DNA of 64,000 nucleotides from Candidatus Blastococcus massiliensis AP3. GTDB taxonomy: Bacteria; Actinomycetota; Actinomycetes; Mycobacteriales; Geodermatophilaceae. The first letter of the stretch is position 1. Each line of letters starts with the position of its first letter. The DNA lies in the NCBI RefSeq assembly GCF_000582785.1, contig NZ_HG931175.1, forward strand, positions 587,791 through 651,790, in the 5' to 3' direction. This document shows positions 40,462 to 51,234 of this stretch, one piece after another. The notes below the pieces were generated by a model, which worked only from the letters and a program-made list of their open reading frames with translations, had not been told where the DNA came from and searched no databases. Both the position numbers and the translations under genes were made by a program.

Positions 40462-41481
40462 GTGACGACGCTGTGGGACACCACCGGCTCGGCCGTGGTG
40501 AAGGAGCTGGCCGCCCAGCGGCGCACGGGCGGCGCGGTCCTCTCGGGGGTCGCGCTCACGCTCGTGGTGGTGGCCGACGAGAGCCGGGTCACCGAGGCGG
40601 AGGAGGCCGCCACCTACGCGGCGGAGATGCACCCCTGCCGGGTGCTCGTCGTGGTGCGCCGCCAGATCGAGGCGCCGGTCCCCCGCCTGGACGCGGAGGT
40701 GCAGATCGGTGGGCGGCTCGGCCCGGGCGAGGCCGTCGTGCTGCGCATGTACGGGCGGCTGGCCCTGCACTCGGAGTCCGTCGTCCTGCCACTGCTGGCC
40801 GCCGACGCGCCCGTCGTCGCCTGGTGGCACGGCGATCCGCCGGAGCGGCTGGCCACCGACGCCCTGGCCGTCTTCGCCGACCGCCGGATCACCGACTGCT
40901 CCCTGGCCGAGGACCCGCGCGACGCCCTGCGCATCCGCGCCGAGGACTACGTGCCCGGAGACACCGATCTGACCTGGACGCGCAGCACCGCCTGGCGGGC
41001 GATCCTCGCCTCCACCGTCGACGCCGTCGCCGGCCGCCGCGGGGACGCCGTCCGCATCACCGGCGGACGGATCGAGGGCGATCCGCACAACGCCACCGCC
41101 CAGTTGGTGGCCGGGTGGATCTCCTCCCGCTGCGGCTGCGTCATCGACGTCGCCGAGGGCTCCCGGGGCGCCGGGCCCAGCGGTGTCGAGTCGATCGTGC
41201 TGCAGCTGGACGAGGGCGAGGAGGTGCGGATCACCGCCGACCACCGGGGCGGGGCGGTCATCACCCAGCCAAACCGCCCCGAGGGCACGGTCGCGCTGCC
41301 CGAGCGCGCGCTCGGCGAGCTGCTCAGCGAGGAACTGCGCCGGTTGGATCCGGACGAGCCCTACAGCGACGCGCTGGAGGCGGCGATCGGGATCAGCGGG
41401 CTGACCGAACGCTCCGCGGAGCGCGAGCACGTGTGGTTCGACCCCACGGAGGACGACAGCGCGGCCCGGAGCAGCTCGTGA
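40462..41481 (+). CDS. opcA: Glucose-6-phosphate dehydrogenase assembly/activator protein OpcA
   Basis: This 339-residue actinobacterial and cyanobacterial protein is needed for full Zwf activity. It has no catalytic motif. Recognisable segments are TLVVVADESRVTEAEEAATYAAEMHPCR, LPLLAADAPVVAWWHG and ITDCSLAEDPRDAL. The GTG at 40462 has GAGGAGCG upstream. It ends in a GTGA overlap with pgl. Confidence 0.95.
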   Translation: MTTLWDTTGSAVVKELAAQRRTGGAVLSGVALTLVVVADESRVTEAEEAATYAAEMHPCRVLVVVRRQIEAPVPRLDAEVQIGGRLGPGEAVVLRMYGRLALHSESVVLPLLAADAPVVAWWHGDPPERLATDALAVFADRRITDCSLAEDPRDALRIRAEDYVPGDTDLTWTRSTAWRAILASTVDAVAGRRGDAVRITGGRIEGDPHNATAQLVAGWISSRCGCVIDVAEGSRGAGPSGVESIVLQLDEGEEVRITADHRGGAVITQPNRPEGTVALPERALGELLSEELRRLDPDEPYSDALEAAIGISGLTERSAEREHVWFDPTEDDSAARSSS

Positions 41482-42242
41482 CCGCCGACCGGCCCGTCCC
41501 CGACGTCGTCGTCGAGCCCGACGTCGACCGGCTCGCGCGCGCCGTCGCCGAGGCCCTGGTGGCCCGGCTGGCCGCGGCTCAGGCGCTGCGCGGAACGGCG
41601 TCGGTCGTCCTGACCGGCGGCAGCATCGGCATCGCCGTCCTCGAACGCGTGGCCGCGCTGGCCGCCGAGCCGGTGCGCGAGACGGTGGACTGGGGGTGCG
41701 TCGACGTGTGGTGGGGCGACGAGCGGTTCGTCCCCGAGGACGACGACGAGCGCAACGAGAAGGCGGCGCGGCGCGCGCTGCTCGATCACGTCGGCGTGGA
41801 CCCCGCCCGCGTGCACGCCATGCCCGCCTCGGACGGCCGGTTCGCCGAGCCCGAGGACGCCGCCGCCTGGTACGCCGAGCAGCTCGTGGCGGCCGGCGGT
41901 GGGGCCGTACCCGCGTTCGACGTGCTGCTGCTCGGCATGGGAGGCGAGGGGCACGTGGCGTCCATCTTCCCGGACTCCCCCGCCGTCGGCGACGAGCGGC
42001 CGGTGTTCGCGGTCCGGGACTGCCCGAAGCCGCCGCCGACCCGCCTGAGCCTGGGCTTCGGCGCCATCGGAGCGGCCACCGAGGTGTGGCTCGTCGTGGC
42101 CGGCGAGGGCAAGGCCGAGGCGGTCGCCCGCGGGATCGCCGGGGCCGAGCCCCGCGACCTCCCCGCAGCCGGGGTGCACGGCACGCAGGCCACCCGATGG
42201 CTGCTCGACGCCGCCGCAGCCTCCCGGCTGCCCGCGGGCTGA
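41478..42242 (+). CDS. pgl: 6-phosphogluconolactonase
   Basis: The product hydrolyses the lactone made by Zwf. It has 254 residues from GTG 41478. VVLTGGSIGIAVLERVAAL, WWGDERFVP, LLLGMGGEGHVASIFPDSPA with the catalytic His, and RLSLGFGAIGAATEVWLVVAG are family blocks. It is the last gene of the block and ends only 17 nt from the converging rbpA stop. Confidence 0.95.
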   Translation: MTADRPVPDVVVEPDVDRLARAVAEALVARLAAAQALRGTASVVLTGGSIGIAVLERVAALAAEPVRETVDWGCVDVWWGDERFVPEDDDERNEKAARRALLDHVGVDPARVHAMPASDGRFAEPEDAAAWYAEQLVAAGGGAVPAFDVLLLGMGGEGHVASIFPDSPAVGDERPVFAVRDCPKPPPTRLSLGFGAIGAATEVWLVVAGEGKAEAVARGIAGAEPRDLPAAGVHGTQATRWLLDAAAASRLPAG

Positions 42243-42259
42243 CCGAGGTCGGTGGGCCG

Positions 42260-42601
42260 CTAGGCGCCGCGGCGGGCGCGCAGGCGGGTGAGCGCCTCCT
42301 CGAGGAGGGCGTCGCCGTCGGCGTCGGTGCGCCGCTCGCGCACGTAGGCCAGGTGGGTCTTGTACGGCTCGTTGCGCGGAGCCGGCGGCGGGTTGGTCTG
42401 GTCCTGCCCGGCGGGGAGCCCGCACCGCGGGCAGTCCCACAGCTCGGGGACGTCGGCCTCGTCGGCGAAGGCGATGCGGGTCTCGTGCCCGTGGGCGCAC
42501 CAGAACGGCAGCCGCCGGCGCGGTGCCGCCTCCCCGCGCTCCGCCTCGCCCATCGGACCTGCTCCGACCCGGCTCCCCCGGATCGCGTTGCCACCAGCCA
42601 C
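42260..42601 (-). CDS. rbpA: RNA polymerase-binding protein RbpA
   Basis: This 113-residue actinobacterial factor stabilises promoter complexes of the principal sigma factor. It has the N-terminal AIRGSRVGAGPMGEAERGE, the zinc-binding FWCAHGH and CPRCGLPAG pairs, and a C-terminal sigma-interaction helix. The GTG start at 42601 has GGGAG 6 nt before it. A TAGACT at 42655-42660 (minus strand) may be the -10; I see no good SigR-type -35. Confidence 0.97.
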   Translation of the reverse strand: MAGGNAIRGSRVGAGPMGEAERGEAAPRRRLPFWCAHGHETRIAFADEADVPELWDCPRCGLPAGQDQTNPPPAPRNEPYKTHLAYVRERRTDADGDALLEEALTRLRARRGA

Positions 42602-42733
42602 GAGCGCTCCCTGATCTCCGGTACCGACGTGTGGCAGATCACCACAGCGGCCGAAGTCTAGAGCCTGGAGAGCCGATCCCCGGTCACGATTTCGCTCCGG
42701 TCGGCGGAGGCCGAAGGTGACGGGATGGCACGG

Positions 42734-42784
42734 CCCTCCTGCAGGGGCCCGCCGCGAGCCTGCGAGTGGTGGGGGGCAGGAGGG
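42734..42784 (-). repeat. Dispersed hairpin element, copy D
   Basis: In gene orientation, arms CCCTCCTGC and GCAGGAGGG pair perfectly around a 33-nt loop identical in its core to copy A (CACTCGCAGGCTCGCG). It starts 7 nt (CAAAGGA) after the secG stop at 42792-42794 and separates secG from rbpA. Confidence 0.8.
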
Positions 42785-42791
42785 TCCTTTG

Positions 42792-43028
42792 TCAGTCGAC
42801 CTTGATGAGGATGCCGAGCGCGACGATGCAGACCGTCCAGATCAGCGCGGTGAAGACGGTCAGCCGGTTCAAGTTCTTCTCGACCACGGACGAGCCGGAC
42901 AGCGAGGCGGAGGCCGCGCCGCCGAACATGGAGGACAGGCCGCCGCCCTTGCCGCGGTGCAGCAGGATGAGCACCACGAGCAGCGCGCTGGACAGCACCA
43001 GCAGCACGTTCAGGACGACCTCGATCAT
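42792..43028 (-). CDS. secG: Preprotein translocase subunit SecG
   Basis: This 78-residue membrane protein assists SecYE in protein export. Two hydrophobic helices (VVLNVLLVLSSALLVVLILLH and VFTALIWTVCIVALGILI) flank GKGGGLSSMFGGA, the conserved loop of SecG. ATG 43028. It is normally next to tpiA; here a peptide-binding protein gene lies between. Element D follows. Confidence 0.95.
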   Translation of the reverse strand: MIEVVLNVLLVLSSALLVVLILLHRGKGGGLSSMFGGAASASLSGSSVVEKNLNRLTVFTALIWTVCIVALGILIKVD

Positions 43029-43099
43029 GACCTCTCCAGCCTCACGCCCGGCGCCGGGCGCCGGATCTCGGCCACGAGCCTAACCGACGTCCCCGGCGG

Positions 43100-44887
43100 T
43101 CAGCGGACGCCGGCCGTGGCGAGGTCGTAGCCGGCGTAAGGCCGCATCACCACGCCGTTGCGCAGCCGCTGGCCGGAGACCAGCTGGACCCGGGTCTCGG
43201 CGAGCGGCACGTAGGCGGCGGTCTGCTCCGCGGCGGCCGCCACCGCCCGCCACGCCTCGTGCGACTCGTCGCCGGCCCCCGCCGCACGGGCGGTGTCGAT
43301 CAGCGCCTTGATCTCCGGGTCGTCCAACCGCGCGTAGTTGGTGTTGCCGACGAGCCGGATGCTTCGCCCGTCGACCAGAGGCGTCAGCAAGGAGGCCGCC
43401 GTCGGGAAGTCGGGGGTCGACGTGGCCAGCACGATGCCGTAGCCCTTGGCGACGACGCTGTCGGGGTTGCCGACCTCCCGGGCGTAGAAGTCGGCCACGT
43501 CCAGCGGGCGGACGTCCACCTCGATGCCGACCTGCGCCAGCTGGTCGGCCACGGCGTCGGCGACCTGCACGCTGGTCCGGGCGTCGGGCACGGCGAGCAC
43601 GGTGGCGAAGCCGTCGGGCATCCCGCACTCCTCCAGGTGCGCGCGGGCGGCGTCCAGGTCAGGGCCGGGGTCGGCGTCCTCGGGGCCACCGCCCAGTGCC
43701 CGCGACCAGAGCCGCGAGGTGCGCAGGGCGTTGCCCTCGCCCAGCGCCTCCCGGACGGCGCCCCGGTCGATCGCGGCGGCCACCGCGGCCCGGCAGGCGA
43801 CGTCGTCGAAAGGGGCCACGTTCGTGGGCAGCGCCAGCAGGCGCAGTGCACCGGTCGTCACGTCGTCGACCCGGTCGCGCAGGTCCTCGTTGTCCTCGTG
43901 CGCGAGGCGGGCCAGCGTGGGGGGCTGGGCCCCGGAACCGGAGATGTCGAGGTCGGCCGAGCCGGCCAGCAGCGCCTGGTCGCGCTCCACGCCTGCGAGC
44001 CCCGTGCGGACGATCACGGTGTCGGGCAGGGCGGTGCGGACGTCGTCGGTCGCCGGGTCCCACTCGGGGTTCCGGTCCAGCCGGATCCCGGTCGCGACGT
44101 CGACGGAGGTGATGAGGTACGGCCCGGAGGACACCGGGTCGATCCCGTAGTTGCCCTGGGTGTCGGCCTCCTGCGGGACCGGGCTGCTGGAGGGCAGCGC
44201 CAGCACGTACGGCAGGTGGGCCGCCGGGGCACGCAGGCGGAACACGATCGTCCGCTCGTCCGGGGTCTCGACCGACACGAGGTCCGGGTCGTCCTCCTCG
44301 GCGGAGTAGGGCCCCGGGTAGGGATTGGCCGGGTCGTCGAACAGGTCGACGACGTAGGTGGGGCCACCGACGATGACGTCGGACGCGAACGACCGCTGGA
44401 TGCCGTACTTGACGTCCTGGGCGGTGATCGGCCGGCCGGTCTCGAAACGGACTCCCTCGCGCAGGGTGAACGTCCAGCTCAGGCCGTCCTCGGACAGCGT
44501 GCCGAGATCGGTGGCGAGGTCGGGCACGAGCTCGTGGGTGCGGCCCGGCTCGGAGGAGTACGTGACCAGGGTGCGGGTGTAGAGCCGCATCAGGTTCCAC
44601 ACGCCCGGCAGGTAGGAGCGCTGCGGGTCCAGGCTGTCCGGCAGCGGCGAGACGACGCGCAGCGTCCCTCCGGTCTCGTCGGAGGGGGCTCGCACGCCGT
44701 CGATCCCGGCGTCCGGCTCGCCCTCGACGACGGGGATGTCGGCCCGCCCGCCGGTCCCGCCCAGGCAGCTGACGGCGAGGACCAGGACCAGGAGCGCGAC
44801 GGCACCGGCGGCGAGGACCCGGTGCCCCGTCCGGCTCCGCGCCCACGCCGGCAGCCGGCGGGCGAGCCGTTCGAGGGTGTCGTTCAC
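43100..44887 (-). CDS. Peptide/nickel-type ABC substrate-binding lipoprotein (SBP family 5)
   Basis: This 595-residue exported protein binds a peptide-like ligand. A basic N-terminus and a hydrophobic helix (VLAAGAVALLVLVLAVS) end at Cys41, a probable lipobox. The family-5 core follows: GGTLRVVSPLPDSLDPQRSY, LSWTFTLREGVRFETGRPITAQDVKYGIQRSF, and ISGSGAQPPTLARL. It starts with the GTG at 44887. No permease or ATPase gene is adjacent, so it is an orphan binding protein. Its position between secG and tpiA suggests local insertion. Confidence 0.9.
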   Translation of the reverse strand: MNDTLERLARRLPAWARSRTGHRVLAAGAVALLVLVLAVSCLGGTGGRADIPVVEGEPDAGIDGVRAPSDETGGTLRVVSPLPDSLDPQRSYLPGVWNLMRLYTRTLVTYSSEPGRTHELVPDLATDLGTLSEDGLSWTFTLREGVRFETGRPITAQDVKYGIQRSFASDVIVGGPTYVVDLFDDPANPYPGPYSAEEDDPDLVSVETPDERTIVFRLRAPAAHLPYVLALPSSSPVPQEADTQGNYGIDPVSSGPYLITSVDVATGIRLDRNPEWDPATDDVRTALPDTVIVRTGLAGVERDQALLAGSADLDISGSGAQPPTLARLAHEDNEDLRDRVDDVTTGALRLLALPTNVAPFDDVACRAAVAAAIDRGAVREALGEGNALRTSRLWSRALGGGPEDADPGPDLDAARAHLEECGMPDGFATVLAVPDARTSVQVADAVADQLAQVGIEVDVRPLDVADFYAREVGNPDSVVAKGYGIVLATSTPDFPTAASLLTPLVDGRSIRLVGNTNYARLDDPEIKALIDTARAAGAGDESHEAWRAVAAAAEQTAAYVPLAETRVQLVSGQRLRNGVVMRPYAGYDLATAGVR

Positions 44888-44936
44888 GACGTGCTGTTCC
44901 GCCCCCGGGTGTACGGCCGGCGGCGGTCAGCGTGGA

Positions 44937-45767
44937 CTAGCTGACGCCGGCGGCGGTCCGACAGATCTGTGCGAACTCGTCGGTGTCCAGGCTGGCACCG
45001 CCGACGAGCGCACCGTCGATGTCCGGCCCGGCCAGGATCCCGGCCGTGTTCGAGGCCTTCACCGACCCGCCGTAGAGGATACGGACGCTCGCGGCCGTCT
45101 CCGGTCCGAATCGCTCGGCGAGCCGCGACCGGAGCGCGCCGCAGACCTCCTGGGCGTCCTCCGGGGTGGCGACCTCGCCGGTGCCGATCGCCCACACCGG
45201 CTCGTAGGCGAGAACGATCCCGCGGCCGCCGTCCGGGTTGACGGTGACCTGCTCGGCGGTCAGGCCCTCCAGCGCGGCGTCGAGCTGGGCTGTGGTGTGC
45301 GCGACGTGATCGCCCGCCTTCCGGACCTCCAGGCCCTCCCCCACGCACAGGATCGGGACCAGCCCGTGCCGCAGCGCCGCCTGGACCTTGTCGGCCACGA
45401 CGGCGTCGGTCTCGGCGTGGTAGGCGCGCCGCTCCGAGTGTCCGACGACGACGTAGGTGCAGGCCAGCGCGTTGAGCATGGCGCCGCTGATCTCGCCGGT
45501 GTAGGCGCCGGAGTCCTGTGCGGACAGGTCCTGCGCGCCGTACCCGATGTCCAGCTTGTCGCCGGCCACGAGGGTCTGGACGCTGCGCAGCGCGGTGAAC
45601 GGCGGCACGACGACGACCTCGGCGGCCTCCAGCTCGGTCGGCTTGAGGGAGAAGGCGACCTTCTGCACCAGGCCGATGGCCTCGAGGTGCGTCATGTGCA
45701 TCTTCCAGTTGCCGGCGATCAGTGGCCGGCGTCCCTCGCGCGCGGCGGGCTGCTCCTTGCGTGCCAT
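44937..45767 (-). CDS. tpiA: Triosephosphate isomerase
   Basis: The product interconverts dihydroxyacetone phosphate and glyceraldehyde-3-phosphate. It is a 276-residue TIM barrel. GNWKMHMT has the active Lys, VVGHSERR the His, [12 protein letters not shown] the catalytic Glu, and [11 protein letters not shown] binds phosphate. ATG 45767 lies 14 nt after pgk. Confidence 0.97.
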   Translation of the reverse strand: MARKEQPAAREGRRPLIAGNWKMHMTHLEAIGLVQKVAFSLKPTELEAAEVVVVPPFTALRSVQTLVAGDKLDIGYGAQDLSAQDSGAYTGEISGAMLNALACTYVVVGHSERRAYHAETDAVVADKVQAALRHGLVPILCVGEGLEVRKAGDHVAHTTAQLDAALEGLTAEQVTVNPDGGRGIVLAYEPVWAIGTGEVATPEDAQEVCGALRSRLAERFGPETAASVRILYGGSVKASNTAGILAGPDIDGALVGGASLDTDEFAQICRTAAGVS

Positions 45768-45781
45768 GCTGCGTCCCTCGC

Positions 45782-46980
45782 TCAGTCGGTGAGCACCGAG
45801 AGACCCGGCAGGTCCCGGCCCTCGAGGTACTCCAGCGACGCGCCGCCGCCGGTGCTGATGTGCCCGTAGGCCTCCTCGTCGAGGCCCAGCTGCCGGACCG
45901 CGGCCGCGGAGTCCCCGCCGCCGACGACCGACAGGCCGTCCACCGCGGCGACGGCCTGTGCCACGCCCCGGGTGCCGGCCTGGAAGGGCGCCAGCTCGAA
46001 GACGCCCATCGGGCCGTTCCAGAAGACGGTGCGGGCGCTCCCCAGCTCGGCGCCGAACACCTCGACCGTGCGCGGGCCGACGTCCAGGCCCATCTGGTCA
46101 TCCGGGATGTCCGCCACGGCGACGACGGTCGAGCCGGCGTCGGCGCTGAACTCCGGCGAGCAGACGACGTCGACCGGCAGCACGATCCGGTCGCCGGCCT
46201 CGGCCAGCAGGCGGCGGCAGGTGTCCACCTGGTCGGCCTCGAGCAGCGACTTCCCGACGCCGTGACCCTGCGCGGCCAGGAACGTGAAGCACATCCCGCC
46301 GCCGACCAGCAGCCGGTCGACCTTCGGCAGCAGCGCCTCGATGACCGCCAGCTTGTCGCTGACCTTGGAGCCGCCGAGGACGACCACGTAGGGCCGGTCG
46401 GGCTCGGTGGTCAGGCGGGTGAGCACCTCGAGCTCGCGGGCGACCAGCCGGCCCGCGTAGCACGGGAGACGCTGGGCGACGTCGAAGACGCTCGCGTGCT
46501 TGCGGTGCACGGCACCGAACGCGTCGTCGACGTAGACGTCGGCCAGGGCAGCGAACCGGTCGGCCAGCTCGCCGCGCTCGGCGTCGTCCTTGCTGGTCTC
46601 GGCCGCCTCGAAGCGGACGTTCTCCAGCAGCAGGACGTCGCCGTCGCCGAGGGCTTCGGCCTTCGCGCGGGCGTCGTCGCCGGCCGTGTCGGCGGCCAGC
46701 GGCACGGCGGTGCCCAGCAGCTCCCCGAGCCGCGCCGCGACGGGCGCGAGGGAGAACTGCGGGTCCGGCGTGCCCTTCGGGCGGCCGAGGTGCGCGGAGA
46801 CGACCACGCGGGCACCGGCCTCGCGCAGCGCCTGCAGGGTGGGCAGGCTGGCGCGGATCCGGCCGTCATCCGAGATGACCGGCGATCGAGTCGTGTGATC
46901 CAGCGGGACGTTCAGGTCGGTGCGCAGGAACACGCGCCGGCCGGAGACGCCCTCGGCGATGAGGTCGTCGACGGAGCGCA

Positions 46981-46981
<1 letters not shown>
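45782..46981 (-). CDS. pgk: Phosphoglycerate kinase
   Basis: This 399-residue enzyme makes ATP from 1,3-bisphosphoglycerate. [44 protein letters not shown] and the C-terminal [15 protein letters not shown] are classic. The ATG at 46981 overlaps the gap stop by 1 nt (TGATG). A much longer frame upstream only reads gap out of frame. Confidence 0.97.
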
Positions 46982-48018
<1,037 letters not shown>

Positions 48019-48132
48019 TCACCGGGTCGCGCGCAGCGCGCGACCTCGCTGCCGCAGACCCTATCTGCCGCGCTCCCCCTCGGCTCCCGGTCACCCGCTC
48101 GGGCGTCGGGCACCCGGGTGAGAGGGCGCTCA

Positions 48133-48197
48133 CCCCTCGCCCCGACGGCCCGGGACGACCCCGCGAAGGGGCCGTCGCCGAGGTACGGGGCGAGGGG
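48133..48197 (-). terminator. Nested hairpin between whiA and gap
   Basis: CCCCTCGCCCCG (48133-48144) and CGGGGCGAGGGG (48186-48197) form a 12-bp stem. Inside, GACGGCCC (48144-48151) and GGGCCGTC (48169-48176) can form a second stem. It starts 6 nt (GAGGAC) after the whiA stop. Layout copies elements A-D, but the loop sequence is unrelated. Confidence 0.6.
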
Positions 48198-48203
48198 GTC
48201 CTC

Positions 48204-49184
48204 TTACTGCGTGAGCATGTCGTCGGTGACGACGGACTCCGTGTCCGGGATGCCGAGGTCCTTGGCCCGCTTGTCGGCCATCGCCAGGAGACGTCGTATG
48301 CGGCCGGCGACCGCGTCCTTGGTCATGGGCGGGTCGGCCCGCTGGCCGAGCTCCTCGAGCGAGGCCTGGCCGAACTCCAGCCGCAGCCGCCCGGCGACGA
48401 GCAGGTGCTCGGGGGCGTCGCCCGCGAGGATCTCCATCGCCCGCTCGACCCGCGCGCTGGCCGCGACGGCGGCGCGGGCCGACCGGCGCAGGTTCGCGTC
48501 GTCGAAGTTGGCCAGCCGGTTGGCGGTGGCCCGGACCTCGCGGCGCATCCGCCGCTCCTCCCAGGCCATGACGGCGTCGTGGGCGCCCATGCGGGTCAGC
48601 AGCGCGCTGATCGCGTCGCCGTCGCGGACGACGACGCGGTCGGCTCCCCGGACCTCGCGCGCCTTGGCGGCGATGCCGAGCCGGCGGGCGGCGCCGACGA
48701 GGGCCATGGCCGCCTCGGGTCCGGGGCAGGTGACCTCGAGCGACGAGGAGCGCCCGGGCTCGGTGAGCGAGCCGTGCGCGAGGAAGGCGCCGCGCCAGGC
48801 GGCCTCGGCGTCGTTGATGCTGCCGGACACGACGGCCGGGGGCAGTCCGCGCACCGGGCGGCCGCGCTGGTCGACCAGGCCGGTCTGCCGGGCCAGGCCC
48901 TCGCCGTGCTTGGCGATCCGCACGAGGTAGCGCACGCCGCGGCGGATGTTCCCGCCGGCGAGGACGCTGACCCCGCTGGTGTACCCGTAGACCTCGCTGA
49001 TGTCGCGCCGCAGCCGCCGGGCCACGGAGCCGGTGTCCAGCTCGGCCTCGATCACCACCCGGCCGCCGACGATGTGCAGGCCGCCGGAGAAGCGCAGCAG
49101 CGCCGTGACCTCCGCCTTGCGCTCGGAGGTCTTCGTGCACTCCACCCGGGAGAGCTCGTCCTTCACCATGGCGGTCATCGCCAT
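48204..49184 (-). CDS. whiA: Developmental/cell-division regulator WhiA
   Basis: This DNA-binding protein, related to homing endonucleases, activates division genes with WhiB in Actinobacteria. It has 326 residues from ATG 49184 ([15 protein letters not shown]). [12 protein letters not shown] and the LAGLIDADG-like core lack nuclease function in this family. The C-terminal HTH is [30 protein letters not shown]. An in-frame GTG at 49199 would add five residues. It follows yvcK and rapZ in the usual order. Confidence 0.96.
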   Translation of the reverse strand: MAMTAMVKDELSRVECTKTSERKAEVTALLRFSGGLHIVGGRVVIEAELDTGSVARRLRRDISEVYGYTSGVSVLAGGNIRRGVRYLVRIAKHGEGLARQTGLVDQRGRPVRGLPPAVVSGSINDAEAAWRGAFLAHGSLTEPGRSSSLEVTCPGPEAAMALVGAARRLGIAAKAREVRGADRVVVRDGDAISALLTRMGAHDAVMAWEERRMRREVRATANRLANFDDANLRRSARAAVAASARVERAMEILAGDAPEHLLVAGRLRLEFGQASLEELGQRADPPMTKDAVAGRIRRLLAMADKRAKDLGIPDTESVVTDDMLTQ

Positions 49185-49318
49185 GTCGTCCACCCCCACG
49201 TACCCACGGGACTACCCGTCGTCGTCACTCGGGTCCTCGCCATGAGCGGCGTCCCCTCTTCCCCCTCGTACCGGCCGGGCTCGATCGTTGCGATACCCGA
49301 CCGCAGCCCGCTACTCGT

Positions 49319-50269
49319 TCAGCACCGCCCGGCCACGGAGACCAGGGCTTCGGACAGGCGCACGGGATCGTGCCGCGGCGCACCGTCGAGCTCGGCGACC
49401 GGGGCCAGCACGAGCTCGGCACCGCACCTGCGCACTGCAGACAGGAGACCACGGCGGTCAACAACCGAATCAGCGTCGGCGATCACGCTGTGCAATGGCA
49501 CTCCGCCCAGATGCTCCTGAAGCACCGCCACATGCTCCTCCGGTGAGAACCCGTCGGTCTCACCGGGCTGCGGCGCCAGGTTCAGCACGACGACCACCCG
49601 CGCCCGCGTGGCAGCCAGGGCCGCCCGCAACTGGGGCACGAGCAGGTGCGGCAGCACGGAGGTGTACCAGGACCCCGGGCCGAGGGAGACCACGTCGGCC
49701 TCGGCGATCGCGTCGAGCACGGCCTGGTTCACCGGCGGGTCGGGCGGCGCGAGCCGGATCTCGCGCACGCGGCCCGGGGTGGTGGCGATGGCCACCTGCC
49801 CGCGGATGGTCCGCACCTGCGTCCGGTCCTCGCGGTCGATCGGCTCCACGCGGGCGACGAGGTCCAGCGGCACGTCGGCCATGGGCAGCACCCGGCCCTG
49901 GGTGCCCAGGAGGCCGCACAGCTCGTCGAGCGCTCGCACCGTGTCGCCGCCGTGCAGCTCCACCAGGCCGGTGAGCAGGAGGTTGCCCACCGAGTGCCCG
50001 GCGAGCCCCCCGGTGCCGCCGAGGCGGTGCTGGAGCAGCGCGGCCAGGCCCTGTTCCCGCTCCCCCGCGCCGGCCAGGGCGCTGAGCGCCATCCGCAGGT
50101 CGCCGGGTGGCAGGACGGGCAGCTCGCGACGGATCCGGCCGGAGGAGCCGCCGTCGTCGGCGACGGTGACCACCGCCGTCAGCCGGGGGGTGATCCGCCG
50201 CCAGGCGCCCAGCGCAGCGGCCAGCCCGTGACCGCCGCCGAAGGCGACGACCCGTGGTTCGGTACCCAC
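49319..50269 (-). CDS. yvcK: Gluconeogenesis factor YvcK (UDP-GlcNAc-binding, CofD-like)
   Basis: This 316-residue CofD-fold protein links carbon metabolism and cell-wall synthesis in relatives. VVAFGGGHGLAAALGAWR, VTVADDGGSSGRIRRELPVLPPGDLR, GLAGHSVGNLLLTGLVEL and LGPGSWYTSVLPHLLV are the ligand-binding blocks. The GTG at 50269 overlaps the rapZ TAG by 1 nt, so the pair is coupled. A 119-nt gap precedes whiA. Confidence 0.95.
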   Translation of the reverse strand: MGTEPRVVAFGGGHGLAAALGAWRRITPRLTAVVTVADDGGSSGRIRRELPVLPPGDLRMALSALAGAGEREQGLAALLQHRLGGTGGLAGHSVGNLLLTGLVELHGGDTVRALDELCGLLGTQGRVLPMADVPLDLVARVEPIDREDRTQVRTIRGQVAIATTPGRVREIRLAPPDPPVNQAVLDAIAEADVVSLGPGSWYTSVLPHLLVPQLRAALAATRARVVVVLNLAPQPGETDGFSPEEHVAVLQEHLGGVPLHSVIADADSVVDRRGLLSAVRRCGAELVLAPVAELDGAPRHDPVRLSEALVSVAGRC

Positions 50270-51234
50270 TACTCGCGGCCCAGGTCGCGGTGGCGGGCGG
50301 CCGCGGTGAGCCCCTCGGCGGTGAGGCGCCGGGCGAACTCCTCGGCGATGGCCACGCTGCGGTGCTTCCCGCCGGTGCAGCCGACGGCGAGCGTGAGGTA
50401 GCGCTTCCCCTCGCGGCGGTAGCCGGGGAGGAGCAGCCGCAGCACGTCGGTGTACCGGTCCAGGAAGTCGGCGGCGTCGTCCTGGGCGAGCACGTAGGCG
50501 CTCACCTCCGGGTCCCGGCCGGTCTTCGGCCGCAGCTCGGGGATCCAGTGCGGGTTCGGCAGGAACCGGGCGTCGACGACGAGGTCGGCGTCGAGCGGGA
50601 GCCCGTACTTGAACCCGAAGCTCATGACCGTCGCGGTGAGGGGCGGGGTCTGCCCCTCACGGGCGAAGGCGTTCTCCAGTGTGGCGCGCAGTTGGTGGAT
50701 GTTGAGGTCGCTGGTGTCGACCCACAGGTCGGCGTCGCCGGCGATGCCCGTCAGCAGGTTCCGCTCGGTGGTGATGCCGTCGATCAGGGTGCCGTTGCCC
50801 TGGAGCGGGTGCTCGCGCCGATTGGACTCGTAGCGCCGGACGAGGACCTCGTCCCGCGCGTGCACGTAGATGACCCGGGGGCGGTTGCCTGCCTCGGCCA
50901 GGGTCTCGATGGCCTCCTGCAGGTCGCTGGAGAAGGCACGGCTGCGGACGTCGACGACGGCGGCGAAGCGCCGGACGTCGCCGCGGGCGCCCAGCTCCAC
51001 CATCGGCTGCAGCAGGGCCGGAGGGAGGTTGTCGACGACGAACCAGCCGAGGTCCTCCAGCACCCGGCCGGCGCTGAGCTTCCCCGCGCCGGAGAGGCCC
51101 GTCACGACGATGACCTCGAGCGGCTGGACCTCCGTGGAGGCCGGGTCGAGGCCAGGGGGGACGTCGCTCTGCGGTCCGGCCGGCCCCTCCGTGACGCTGG
51201 GCCGCCCCTCGGCGCCGTCGAGTTCCCGAGTCAT
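50269..51234 (-). CDS. rapZ: RNase adapter/nucleotide-binding protein RapZ (YvcJ)
   Basis: This 321-residue protein binds nucleotide and, in Proteobacteria, RNA. The P-loop reads [11 protein letters not shown]: the residue after GK is Leu, not Ser/Thr, a deviation from Walker [36 protein letters not shown] and the C-terminal [18 protein letters not shown] with its basic RNA-binding patch are normal. An N-terminal extension of about 35 residues precedes the P-loop. ATG 51234 overlaps the uvrC stop (ATGA). Confidence 0.94.
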   Translation of the reverse strand: MTRELDGAEGRPSVTEGPAGPQSDVPPGLDPASTEVQPLEVIVVTGLSGAGKLSAGRVLEDLGWFVVDNLPPALLQPMVELGARGDVRRFAAVVDVRSRAFSSDLQEAIETLAEAGNRPRVIYVHARDEVLVRRYESNRREHPLQGNGTLIDGITTERNLLTGIAGDADLWVDTSDLNIHQLRATLENAFAREGQTPPLTATVMSFGFKYGLPLDADLVVDARFLPNPHWIPELRPKTGRDPEVSAYVLAQDDAADFLDRYTDVLRLLLPGYRREGKRYLTLAVGCTGGKHRSVAIAEEFARRLTAEGLTAAARHRDLGRE

